Shown: positions 40,160-49,827 of the stretch, one piece after another
How positions within the stretch are numbered: the first letter of the stretch is position 1
How the letters are laid out: every line of letters starts with the position of its first letter
Origin: Acidobacteria bacterium Ga0077553
Lineage (GTDB): Bacteria > Acidobacteriota > Terriglobia > Bryobacterales > Bryobacteraceae
Reading direction: 5' to 3'
Assembly (NCBI GenBank): GCA_001464575.1
Contig: LNFE01000110.1
Coordinates: 1-64,000, forward strand
DNA length: 64,000 nucleotides
Position numbers and translations under genes: made by a program
The notes under the pieces: model-generated
Database searches by the model: none
Told to the model about the DNA's origin: nothing
What the model saw: the letters and a program-made list of their open reading frames with translations, nothing else

Positions 40160-43100
40160 TTAGAACTGCAACATCACAGTCAGATTCATGAGGGGCTGAC
40201 CACCGAGCGAAGCCGTCCGGGGATCGTCGGTGAGTTTGCCAAACGTTTGCGGGTTCCGGAAATCGACGGTCGTCGTGGGTCCGGTGAAGTTAAACGTCTT
40301 GAACGCATTCTGCATATCCCAACGCAACTGAACCCTCGTCCGCTCCTTAATCATAAAGTTCTTCTGGAGCGAGATTTGAGCCCAAGCCATGCTGGGTCCC
40401 GTCAGGATGTTACGGCCCGCGTTACCGATTTGAAACGCCGCCGGATAGGCGAACGCATTCATGTCAATCACCGCCGGTCGATTATTGGTGACAAACCGGT
40501 CGCCGCCGCCGTTGTTCCACTTGCTGAAGTCGTAGTCTGGCGAGCTCACCACGTTCGGACGGCGGTTGCCGGCGAAGCCTGGGTAGTAGTTGAACGGGCT
40601 GTTGGCAAAGGAGAAATTCAGAGGATTCCCCCATTGCCCATCCGGCTGTTGGTCATCCACCGCTGTCCTTTACCGAAGGGCAGGTCATAGTCGACTGTCG
40701 CGATAAAGCGATGGTTGCGGTCATAGCCGGCGCGGCCTTTCTCGAGTCTCCGGTTCTGAATCGGAGCAACGCCACCACCGCTGTTATCGGTATCGGCGCT
40801 GTTGATCGCTTTCGAGAACGTGTAGAACGTCGAGAAGAACAAGCCCCGCGACATGCGCTTTTCGAGTTTCACCGTTCCCGAATGGAACGTCGAATGCCCG
40901 AAATTGGAGCGCATCGAGATGTTGCCAAAGTGCGGATAGGGCCGGAAGTTCTGCGCAGCGGCAAACACCCGGTCCCGTTGCGCCGGGTCGTTCGCGAACA
41001 GGTCGACCGGAAAAGAATTGAGCTCCCACCGTTCCACCAGTCCTACGCCGCTCGAGCCCTGATAGCTCAGTTCGATCGTGTAATCGCGGGCGATTTCATT
41101 CTGAATCGAGAAGTTCCAGTTCATGACATACGGATTGCGCAGGTTCGAATCCCACATGGAGACATTGCGCCCGCTGAAGTTGGTCCCGCGGAACGGGCTC
41201 GACCCATCGGGAAGGACCACCGGGGCCGGCGGAGCGGTCCCGCGGCTGATCTGGTAGACCGGCGTCGGGTTCCCGGGCACCGACTCCTGTACCGCCGTGC
41301 CGACATACTCGTCGTACTGATCCCGGCCAGACGGGAACTTGACGTCCACCGTGTAGAAGCCGAAACCGCCGCGGAAAACCCACTTCTCAAAGGGGTGCCA
41401 AGCCAGGCCGAGACGGGGATTGAAGTTGTTGTGGTCCCCATTGGTCAGCGCGTTTTTCGGATGAACGATCGCGCCACGGTTACCCGTGAGAGGATCGGTC
41501 GCCCCGGGGTCGAACTGGCTCATCAAGCCATACTTCGTATTGAAGGCGCTTTCATTCGAATAGCGCAGCCCCATGTTGGCGGTCAGCTTCGGGGTGATCT
41601 TCCAATCGTCCTGAATGTAGAAGCTATGAATGTTGGCCCGCGGCAGCCAACTCGTCAGCTCGGTCAGGAACGTCGCCGACGTCACATAACCGGTCAGGAA
41701 GCCCGCAAACGGACTGCCGGTATTGGGCACGGGTGCGCCGTTCGCCTGCAGCCCGACCGTCGCGTTCGAGAAATCGAATCGCACCGGGTTAGCCAGAGTC
41801 GCCGAATTCAGCCGGAAACGCAGAATCTCGTAGCCGGCCTTGTAGGCATGGGTGCCCTTAATGATCGACAGATCGTTCCGGAACGAGATCGTCTCGTTCA
41901 CACTCCTCGTCGGCGTGACGCCGGTGAGTCCATAGATGGAACTCGGGTTGTTCCGGTCCCCGCTGCCAAAAGCGGGCATCAGGTCCGCGTTGATGTTCGA
42001 AATGCCGAGCTGCTGCCCCCAACCCTGTTGGAAAGACGGCGCCGTCCGCTCGGCCCAACGGCGGTTGTACCCGACGCGGGCGTCGTTGACGATCGTCGGC
42101 GAAATGATCCAGGTCTTGCCGAACGACATGTTCTGATTCCGCGAGGGAGCGGTGCCGCCTGCCGAGCCATCGAATTCGCCCCGGTCCGGCCGAATGTTCC
42201 ACGGGCGTAAGAGTCCGGGAAGGTACTTGTTGTCGGTCCAGGAAAAATAGATCTTGAAGGCGGTGCTGAACTGATGATCGAAGCGGTAGTTATAGTCGTT
42301 CAGATACACCTGCGCGAGTTCATTCGCCAGGTAGTTGCCAGCCGCGCCCGTCGAAATGAAGCTTCCTTCGCGGTTGGGTAGTTGCCACGGGTCGAAGTCG
42401 AGAACCTTGCGGGCCACGGGATCGATGCGGCTCGGCGGGATGATTCCACCCGCGAAAGGATCACGCTGCCAGACCCCGTTCACCAGCCGGGTGGTCGCCG
42501 GGTCGAAAATAGAATTGGCGCCGGGAAAGTTGAAATCGCCCCGGCGCATGCCCAGGCTCGGGACCGAGGAATCAACCTGCGCCACTTTCTTCTCGTGGAG
42601 ACGTTGAAAGCCAAAGAAGAAGAAGGTCTTGTTCTTGCCGTTGTAGATCTTCGGAATTACCACCGGACCGGAAACGGAAGCGTCCGGCATCATGAAGAAC
42701 GAAGGAACGCCGTTCGGCGCGGTGGGGGTGGCCTGTGAGGTGCGGAGACGGTCAAAGAACAGCCGGTGTTGCATCCGCCGCGTACGGCCGTACCAGGAGC
42801 CCATCATGTGGAGTTCGTTCGTTCCGGTCTTTTTGACGGCGTTGATCACACCGCCGGCGGAGTGCCCGTATTCGGCTGGAGGCAGCGTCGTGATCACCTT
42901 CACCTCGGCGACCGAGTTCAAGATGGGCTTGGTGGTCTCTGTTCCGCCCTGCTGATCGTTGCCGTTCACGCCGTCTTCGAAGATGCCGATAGCGCCGGCG
43001 CGCTGTCCCGCCAGGTGATAAGCGCCCAGCGAACCGCCGTAGGCATAGCCGCCGGTGGTCATGCCAGGAACCAGATTCATCGTCGAGTTGACGAAGCGCT

Positions 43101-43539
43101 GATAGAGCGGGAGGTCGTAGAGGACTTCACCGCTGAGCACGGCGCCCGTCGTCGAGGTCTCCGTCTCGAGCGCGGGCACGGCGCCCGTGACTTCCACGGA
43201 CTCGGTGAGTTGACCGACCTGCATGACGGCATCTACCGCGAGGGTGTCACCCGTGCGGAGTTCGACACTGTCCCGAATGGCTTTCTTGAATCCAGTCAGC
43301 TCGAAGGTAATCCGGTAGGTGCTGGGTTGCAAGGAAAGCACGCGATAGATGCCTTCTGCGTTGGTTGTGGTGGTGGACGTGAAGTTCGTGCTGGGTTGCA
43401 CCACGATTACGCTGACATTCGGAACGACTGCCCCGGTCGAGTCGGTCACGCGGCCGGTCAACGTTGAGGTGCCGATCTGCGCGAACGCCGTTACCGTGAA
43501 CAGCGCTGCGGCCAATGATAGTTTGGCGAAAGACTGCAT
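40160..43539 (-). pseudogene. Oar-like TonB-dependent receptor, C-terminal sixth out of frame
   Basis: About 1,120 residues in two frames. The N-terminus has a signal peptide (MQSFAKLSLAAALFTVTAFAQ), regulatory domain (GRVTDSTGAVVPNVSVIVV) and plug (AGQRAGAIGIFEDGVNGNDQ; PPAEYGHSAGGVINAVKKTGTN). The first frame stops at 40618 after TNSRMGNGGIL. In another frame the last 160 residues continue as GNPLNFSFANSPFNYYPGF and end in NLTVMLQF, a proper barrel end. Relatives have about 15 residues between RMGN and GNPLNF, so a short out-of-frame deletion lies at about 40635. GGAGG is seven bases before the ATG at 43537-43539, which fixes the start. It ends at a terminator shared with no other gene. Confidence 0.78.
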
Positions 43540-43759
43540 GGATGAACCTCCAAAGATCTGTCTGAACGCCCGTGTCAGTTCAATGACGCAATTGATACGA
43601 GCCCGGCGATTATATGCAAAGAGATTCTGGGTTGCAAGGCTCACCTAATCTCTTATTTCGCTAAGTTTTGTGGGAGTCGGCGCTGCTCCCCTCCGCCTGG
43701 CCTGCTCCGCCGCAATCCTTTCTGGCGCGCTCGCGCAACGGAGAGTGATTCCGGCGGGC

Positions 43760-43950
43760 AGGTGGGTTCGAGGGAACGATCTCGCGGGAATCCTGGAGCG
43801 CCGGCACTTCGGCCTGCGGCCGGCCCGTTTCTGAACCGCATCAACGGGGAAGACAACTCGGGTAACCTTGTCAATCCCCGTTTCGGCCAACTTACGTCCA
43901 CCCTCCCGGCCCGCGAGGAGCAGTTGCTGATTTCGCCTGAACACAGCCGC
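43760..43950 (+). pseudogene. Relic of an Oar-like receptor C-terminus
   Basis: On the plus strand, FLNRINGEDNSGNLVNPRFG followed by QLTSTLPAREEQLLIS closely follows the end of the intact receptor (LLNKVNYDVYSGNLLDPRFG then QATSAFPARQIQILLRIS). Bases just before it (around 43765-43800) also resemble a segment 150-200 bases earlier in that gene, so there has been internal deletion. No upstream part of the gene remains. Confidence 0.65.
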
Positions 43951-43979
43951 CACGGGACAAGCCTGCTATGCAGAGAGTA

Positions 43980-45096
43980 AATCGCGCCGCGAACTCTGCC
44001 ACTGCCCCAAGTCATCCGTCCCGAAGGTTCTCTAGTGGGTATCCGGCCGGCCGGCCTCCCCGCACCTCAGCAGCGAGCTGCTGTCGAGTTGATTCAGGAA
44101 TGGGTTCTGCGGTTCGAGCGACTACCATCGAACGCTCTGCTGAGTTTTGCAAGCCTGGACCGCTCGTCATTCACACTAACCCGGAGAGTTGGCCAGACTG
44201 ACGAGTGCCAGGCACCTCCGGTCTTTCCACTAAGTCGCGGTGGCCCGTTGCTGTGGCGAACCGATGGTGTGTTGGCTCGACAGGACCCCGCCGATGCAGT
44301 CTAAGTCGGCGGGCCCGTCGAGGGCGGTGTCGCATTCGGTTGCGGTGTCGAATTCGGTTAAGGAGGAGGCCACAGTTCGGCCGGGCGATCCTGCCGCATC
44401 GTCGACGTCGTCCGCGTTAAGCCGGGTCAAGACATTCCAGCAATCGACCGGCGGAGTGCGGTTCGCTCGCATCCCTGTCCGCTTGGCGTCGGGCACGGGA
44501 TCCGCACGCAGCGTCTCCTCTGGCAACAGCCGCGTCCGCTCCTGCGATCGGATGGCGCGAGCCCATGAGTTGTATCGAAGGCGGTCATCTGCAGACGAAT
44601 TTCCGATGGCTCCTCGAATTTCGCAGCTTCTCCTGGCGCATGGGCAAGACAAGTTTGCAATGGTGCTCGCCAGCCACCCGCCAAGGCTGTGCCTCGACGG
44701 CATTCGCATCCGGTCTTGCCAGGATCGTCAGGTGAACACGGCCGGGGCTGGGTTGTACCTGGGCATTGCGGATCGGAGCATATCCAGGGTCTCCTTTATG
44801 CGCTCAAGTCGGCGCGCCACTCCTCGTGAAGAAACCTTCGCCGGCGATCGCCCCCGGGAGTCTTAGCTCGATCCCGCAGCTCCGCGGTCAATGACTGTGC
44901 TCCGGTTTCCATCAAGGCGAGGTAGACTCGCGCGACGCCCGGCAGGCACACGGTCGCAAGTTGCGTGAGGCACTCGTCAGTCCGCCAAGTGGCCTTTTCA
45001 GGCGCTTCACCGGCAGCACTGTCTCGGCTGCTGCTCGGCTGCCACCTTGCGCCAACTTCGCTGGACACCCCACAACGCAGAACGGCGACGGGTAGC
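43980..45096. other. Gene-poor stretch of 1.1 kb
   Basis: No reading frame here matches a family I recognise, and frames on both strands have mixed composition. It separates the receptor relic from the caspase operon and probably contains decayed coding sequence. It includes the short tandem repeat listed separately. Confidence 0.4.
44326..44361. repeat. Two-copy 18-base tandem repeat
   Basis: GGTGTCGCATTCGGTTGC is followed at once by GGTGTCGAATTCGGTTAA (15 of 18 identical). Too short and isolated to be more than a small duplication. Confidence 0.6.
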
Positions 45097-45530
45097 CTAC
45101 GCCCCGCTCCGCCAGCAAAGCAACCCGGAGTCTCCCACCCGCTCATTCACCGCCCGCCGGAGTAACGGTAGGTTCTTATGTTCCACGGAGTGCTTCTCCG
45201 CCATCCCAAGTAGCCGCAGCGCCCCAAACCAGAACAGCGGAATCCCCTTATCCAGTGCCTCCCGGCACTCCACCACCGTCACCTCCTCCCCTCCCAGCCG
45301 CCGCGCCTCCGCCGCCAGCACACTCGTATCCGCCAGCCCGTCAAACCGTTCCCGCAAATGCGTCACCGCCGCCCGCAACCCCTCCCCGTCTCCAACCTCG
45401 TTGTTCAGCGCCAGCCGCAAGTGCGCATATCCCAGCAGCAGCTCTGCCATCGGGTCTTCGTGCTCGTTCAGAATCGCGCCATCCCGGTCGCCCGGCTCCA
45501 CGCTCAAAACCCGGACCACTTCCGCATACC
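45097..45530 (-). pseudogene. Out-of-frame C-terminus of the caspase-like protease
   Basis: In the neighbouring frame the coding sense continues with YAEVVRVLSVEPGDRDGAIL, LGYAHLRLALNNEVGDGEGL and FGALRLLGMAEKHSVEHKNL to a stop at 45097. A one-base deletion after GGG at about 45530 (LLQRRLG then YAEVV) would explain the break. If the base is restored, the protease has about 800 residues with a helical, possibly TPR-like, C-terminal domain. Confidence 0.75.
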
Positions 45531-47507
45531 CAGCCGCCGCTGCAAAAGAATTTCCCGCTCGGAACCGCGATCCTCCCGCATAAAAAAGCACGAAGCCGAC
45601 GTTTCTCCCCAAGCCGGCCGGTACACAATCAACGCCGACACCCACCCTGCCAACGCGGGCGGCGCGAACATCAGGCTTCTCCCCTTCTCACTCCGCAGCT
45701 CCAGGAAATGGGTCCCCGGCCTCACCGCCGCCGAAAACCGCCCCACGCTCTCCACGGTCGTCCCCGCCCGCAGCGCCGTCCTCACTCGGGGCTTCGCCTT
45801 CCCCACCGGCCAGACTCGTACCGTCGCCCCCCGCAGCGCGCCATCCCCTTCGTCCACCACCGAAAGCTGCACCGCCGCCTCCTGCCTCGGCTTCCGCAAC
45901 TCCCGCCAAACGTTCAGCCCCATCTGCCGCAGCCGCGCCACCGGCTCCAACGCCTCCCCTGCCATTCCCGCCATCTCCGCCATCGCCAACAGCCCCGGCA
46001 CGTCCAGCAGCGCCGCCGCCGGCGCGCCCAGGGTCTCCAGAATCCGCAGGGAACGATCGCTGTTCACTCCAATCTCTCCCGTCCGCCGCAACTCCTCCAT
46101 CACGGGGCCGCCTGCCCCCGGCGGCGAATCCAGCACCACCTCCTCCCGCTCTCCCGCCTCCAGCGCCACCATCTCTTCCACCGGCAAGCCCCCCGGCGCC
46201 AAAACCTGGCAACGGTAGATCCCCGGCTTGAGGTCCCGCTGCTCCACCCTCTGCCGGCCCGTCCCCACCGTCTCGTCCTTGCCGTTCACCACCCGCACCA
46301 GCGCTAGCGGATCCAGCGTCCGCGCCACAATCGTCCCCGTATCCGCCTCAAATCGGGACGCCGGCCTCGGCGTGAAATCTTCCTCGCCGTTTCCATCAAA
46401 ACCCAGGATCGAACTCGGCCGCCCCATCTCCTCCTGCCGCCGAAACCGCAGCGCCACCGTCAAGTCCCCGTAAAGCGGCGCTGCCCAGCTCTTCCTCTCC
46501 GGCTCATATCCTCGGGCCGATCCCTTCACCCGGTACTCCCCTTGCGCCAGCTCTGCCCTCGCCTCCGCAATCGGCGGGTCAAACTCGGCCTCCTCCACAT
46601 CCCCCAAAACATGGACCCGCGCGCTCGCGCCCGCGTCCGCTGGCGTCACCGTGAACTGCATCTTCGCCTTCGCCACCGCCGCCACCGGCACCACCCGCAC
46701 CACCGTCTCCGTGTTCGCCACCTCTCCCGCCAGCCGGGGCTCCTGCGGAAATTCACCCGCGGGAGCCAGTCCCAACGCGGTCACCGTCTCCCTCACCCGC
46801 GCCTGGACAAAACCCAGCAGTCGCCCCACCGTCACCAGATACCGGTCCCCTTCTGGATCGTACCGCTTCGCCTCGCCCTCCCCCCGTAAGCCCCGCAGCA
46901 GTGCCCCGCTGAACACCCCGCCCTCTTCGTTCTCCTGCGCCGTCACCCCTCGCGACGTCGCCAAAAACACATACTGCTTCACCGCCGGCCGCAAACTCTC
47001 CGCCTTTGGTTTCATCGCGAAGGGGCCGATATTGAAGTCCCCGGGCACCGGAATGTTCCGGCAAGCGTCGATGAAGATAAACTGCTCGTCAAATTGCGCT
47101 ATCCGCAGATAGGCCAAGATCCCCGCCACCTCAATGGACGCCGTCGTCACGTCCGGCTGATACTCTTCCGGCAGGATGGCGTGGCCCTCGCTCATGCCCG
47201 GCGCCAGGATCCCGTGTCCGGAAAAATGCAAAAAAAGCCGCTCCCCCCGCTTCTGGGCGATCTCCTTCACCGCCTTGGTAATGTTCGCCGCCGTAGCGTT
47301 ACGAAAAGGGAGAGAGCCGGCCGGCGTCGGGCTCGCCGCCGTCCGGCTCAAGAGCAGGATCAACCGGTCCGGGCTATCGATCAGCGGCGCGGGGCCTTCG
47401 AGCAAGAGCTCCGCCATCGCCACCGCATCCCCCACTGCCCCCTTCAGGTTCAGCCGGGACGCGTTCGGATAGCTGTCCACGCCAATGACCAACGCCCAGT
47501 TCGCCAT
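45504..47507 (-). CDS. Caspase-like protease (peptidase C14) with C-terminal beta-rich domains
   Basis: 667 residues in this frame. The N-terminal p20-like caspase domain (about residues 1-250) starts with WALVIGVDSYPNASRLN and has the catalytic His98 in LHFSGHG and Cys149 in FIDACRN; the loops around both fit the family. After it come two or three strand-rich modules (KMQFTVTPADAGASARVHVLG; GIYRCQVLAPGGLPVEEMVAL) resembling PEGA-type or Ig-like domains, then a helical region. The gene starts 17 bases after the gasdermin stop, with GAGG five bases before the ATG, so they are co-transcribed. In characterised systems the protease cuts the neighbouring gasdermin. At about 45530 the frame changes (next entry), so the protein is longer in its original form. 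Confidence 0.9.
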   Translation of the reverse strand: MANWALVIGVDSYPNASRLNLKGAVGDAVAMAELLLEGPAPLIDSPDRLILLLSRTAASPTPAGSLPFRNATAANITKAVKEIAQKRGERLFLHFSGHGILAPGMSEGHAILPEEYQPDVTTASIEVAGILAYLRIAQFDEQFIFIDACRNIPVPGDFNIGPFAMKPKAESLRPAVKQYVFLATSRGVTAQENEEGGVFSGALLRGLRGEGEAKRYDPEGDRYLVTVGRLLGFVQARVRETVTALGLAPAGEFPQEPRLAGEVANTETVVRVVPVAAVAKAKMQFTVTPADAGASARVHVLGDVEEAEFDPPIAEARAELAQGEYRVKGSARGYEPERKSWAAPLYGDLTVALRFRRQEEMGRPSSILGFDGNGEEDFTPRPASRFEADTGTIVARTLDPLALVRVVNGKDETVGTGRQRVEQRDLKPGIYRCQVLAPGGLPVEEMVALEAGEREEVVLDSPPGAGGPVMEELRRTGEIGVNSDRSLRILETLGAPAAALLDVPGLLAMAEMAGMAGEALEPVARLRQMGLNVWRELRKPRQEAAVQLSVVDEGDGALRGATVRVWPVGKAKPRVRTALRAGTTVESVGRFSAAVRPGTHFLELRSEKGRSLMFAPPALAGWVSALIVYRPAWGETSASCFFMREDRGSEREILLQRRLGMRKWSGF

Positions 47508-47524
47508 GCCCGCCTCGCTCCCGT

Positions 47525-48340
47525 CTACTCTTCTTCCACCTGCAAGCGGAAGAACGCACCCTCCTCAAGTGTCAGCAGTGTCGGCTCCACATGTCCGGCC
47601 GACCGCGCCGCCGCCGCGCCCGCTTTCAGCGGGTCCATCGCCACGTAGACCGGAGAGCCATTCATCTCGTCCGCAAACAACCGGACGGCCTGAAATCCAA
47701 ACACTACCGGTGTCGTGCCTTCGTAGGTCACCGTTCCCTCGGTCGCCCGCGCCGTGTCCACGCTGAGTGTTCCGCTCGCTACACCCGAAACCACCGGGAC
47801 GTCCAAACCTACCTTCACGCCCCCTTCCCCTTTGGCGTTGATCTTGAACTTAGTCGTCTTGAGCGTCGAGGTGATTACGTAAACCTCATCATCAATTAAC
47901 GCGTTCGTCACGGAAATCATGTCCGGCCGGAAGCTGCACGCCGTGAGATACTGGTCCAGCTCGTCCACCGCGATGTGGTCTTCGAGGACATCTTCAAACG
48001 TGAACGTCATCGTTTTCGCGGAGGAAAACCCCAGCGAAACCCCCAGTGTTTTGCCACCCAGCGCCTGAATCAGGTTACCGAGGATATTCACGCCGACTTC
48101 CACCTTCGTCGTGCTGCTCTCTTTGCCTGATATCCCGATCGGGGCGACGTTATCGAGGCTCAACCGGGGCAGGGAATTGGCCCCGCCGGTCGTAATGGTG
48201 GCCAACTCGCCGAGGCGGGTCAGGTCCTTTCTGCCGGCCTTGCGCAGGGTCTGCAGGGGGCGGGCGTCGGACCGCGGCATGCGTAACACGCAGTATCCGC
48301 GATCTTTCAAATAGGTGATGGATTCGTCAGGACGGGACAT
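47525..48340 (-). CDS. Bacterial gasdermin (bGSDM), pore-forming effector
   Basis: 271 residues, the usual bGSDM length. Family blocks are visible in order: ITYLKDRGYCVLRMPRSDARPLQTL (about 8-32), RLGELATI, ISGKESSTTKVEVGVNILGNL (about 70-90), LGGKTLGVSLGFSSAKTMTFTFEDV, YVITSTLKTTKFKI, DVPVVSGVASGTLSV and PVVFGFQAVRLFADEMNGSP (about 211-230), then a C-terminal tail of about 45 residues. Known members are held inactive by a short C-terminal peptide, cleaved by a neighbouring protease, then form large membrane pores that kill the cell in phage defence. The ATG at 48338-48340 has GGAG six bases upstream. The only cysteines are Cys17 and Cys135. The 17-base gap to the caspase gene supports the pair. 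Confidence 0.88.
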   Translation of the reverse strand: MSRPDESITYLKDRGYCVLRMPRSDARPLQTLRKAGRKDLTRLGELATITTGGANSLPRLSLDNVAPIGISGKESSTTKVEVGVNILGNLIQALGGKTLGVSLGFSSAKTMTFTFEDVLEDHIAVDELDQYLTACSFRPDMISVTNALIDDEVYVITSTLKTTKFKINAKGEGGVKVGLDVPVVSGVASGTLSVDTARATEGTVTYEGTTPVVFGFQAVRLFADEMNGSPVYVAMDPLKAGAAAARSAGHVEPTLLTLEEGAFFRLQVEEE

Positions 48341-48397
48341 GATCATCTCCAGGGGCCGAACCGATCGGGTAACTACTTCGTGGGAACGGCCAACCAC

Positions 48398-48425
48398 AGT
48401 ATAGGGCACTGCTGCCGAATGCCAA
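48398..48425 (-). promoter_or_regulatory. Sigma-70-type promoter of the gasdermin operon
   Basis: On the minus strand TTGGCA (48420-48425) and TATACT (48398-48403) are spaced by 16 bases, about 57 bases before the gasdermin ATG. This is close to consensus. Confidence 0.65.
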
Positions 48426-48506
48426 TGTCGCTGGATGACGGTGCCACCGGATTGCTAAAACGTTTCTTGCGGCTGCGCCGCAATCAAGAAAAGAGAATCA
48501 AGCGAA

Positions 48507-48990
48507 TCACTCCCGGAGACAACGGAACCCATGCTGACGTACCGGTCGCCCGGCCCACTGTGGTCACGCCCCACCGAGCACAGGAACCCCGCATCGAAGT
48601 CGAAGGCCCCGCCCCGCAGCGAGAACGTCTCCTGCCTTTCGTCGTAGTAGCTGCCGGTCCACTCCCAAGCATTGCCGGCCAGATCCGAAACGCCCTCCGG
48701 CGTACTACCGGCCGGGAGAAGGCCCACAGGCGTCCTGCGGCCCGTCCGCATGCCAAAGTTGGCCAAGTCCTCCCCCGGTTCCTGGCCACCCCAAGGAAAC
48801 TCTCGTTTACCGTCTCCGCTGCTCGCCGCCGACCACTCGGCATCAGTCGGCAGCCGCACCACTCGCCCCGTTTGGCCGCTCCACCAGCGGCAATAGTCCG
48901 ATGCCCCATGATGATTCACCCAAATCACCGGCCGGAAAGGAAACCGCTGCTGGTTTTCCAAATCGAATGGCGCATCCGCCCCCGGGTTAG
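48507..48990 (-). pseudogene. FGE-sulfatase-domain gene, N-terminally truncated and frameshifted
   Basis: Remnant of a formylglycine-generating-enzyme-like domain. The second half is recognisable (PVIWVNHHGASDYCRWWSG, RLPTDAEWSAASSGDGKREF, TPVGLLPAGSTPEGVSDLAGN, AWEWTGSYYDE). The ordinary first half (MGAQ.., YPVTVxEFxxF) is missing, cut at about 48990. Near 48530 a one-base deletion after GGG moves the end out of frame; with it restored the protein ends GFRCLRE at the TGA in 48507-48509. It lies 5' of the gasdermin promoter on the same strand. Confidence 0.7.
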
Positions 48991-49415
48991 CCGCCGTCAT
49001 TGAGCTGCTCTGCCAGCAGGTAGAGCGCCCCGGCCCCGGCACGGAAGCCCTCCTCCCGTCGCTCTTTGATGCGCTGCTGCTCTATACCTTGCGAGCGTGG
49101 GGCAAGCGGCAGTGTGCGTCGCCGGGCGGGCGGATGGTGGAGAGTTTAGCGCAGGTGGCGGGCCTGTCCGGGGCGGTATTTGCGAAGCGCGTTGCGGAGG
49201 TATCGGGGGAGGGGCCGGTGACTTACCGAACGGGATGGCGGATGCGCCTGGCGGCGAGGCGGATTACGGGGGGCAGGGAATCGCTGAGCGAACTCGCCCG
49301 CCAGTTGGGTTACAACTCCGAATTCGCCTTCAGCCGAGCCTGCAAGCGCCAAACGGGCCAGTCCCCCGGGGCCTACCGCAAACAACGCCGCCCCGCCCGG
49401 ACGCCCCCGAGCTAG
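48990..49415 (+). pseudogene. AraC-family regulator, N-terminally truncated
   Basis: In frame from about 48990 the reading is ELLCQQVERPGPGTEALLPS, LFDALLLYTLRAWGKRQ, then the AraC DNA-binding region (VESLAQVAGLSGAVFAKRV, WRMRLAARRITGGRESLSELARQLGYNSEFAFSRACKR, GQSPGAYRKQ). The N-terminal cupin-like half is absent and about 15-20 residues are also missing between RAW and VESLA. There is no ATG or ribosome site. The break coincides with the break of the FGE remnant on the other strand. Confidence 0.7.
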
Positions 49416-49827
49416 GGGCGTCGCCCTCGCTGGGAAACTGAATTCCGCCGCTCCGCCTTCGGTTCGCTGAGACCAGCCGAACAGCGAGCGGCCGTCCGTC
49501 CGCCACCGGCACATCCCCCGCGTAGCCCGCTGCGCCAACTCGAACTCCTGGGGAACAACGACGCCCGAATGCCCTTTCGCATCTCCGGGAACCCGATTCT
49601 GCATCGGCGGCCGACGGCCTGCGCCGCGCTTTCGGCGAGCGACGATCTGCATCGACGGCCCTTGGGTTTCGAGAGAGAGGATCAACATCATAGACAACCA
49701 AGCGCCTAGCCCCGCGATTCGTCAGGGCTCGCCCGTTAGGGCCAGTAGCGATTGCCATTTCCCTTGAGAACGAAACCGAACGGGCAATCAATGTCGCCAC
49801 CGGAGAGACGAGGTCGGGAGAATCGGG
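49416..49827. other. Gene-free stretch
   Basis: About 410 bases between the AraC relic and the PIN toxin gene. I see no credible coding frame, hairpin or repeat here. Confidence 0.4.

Noticed and set aside
44326-44361. CRISPR-like repeat
   Set aside because: Only two copies, directly adjacent, no spacer.
44240-44866. Possible gene in the 44 kb gap (both strands)
   Set aside because: Frames on both strands have mixed composition (Ser/Arg-rich), no ribosome site and no family character.
49146-49697. Minus-strand frame opposite the AraC relic
   Set aside because: Its conserved part is the reverse of the AraC helix-turn-helix region; the rest has no recognisable content.
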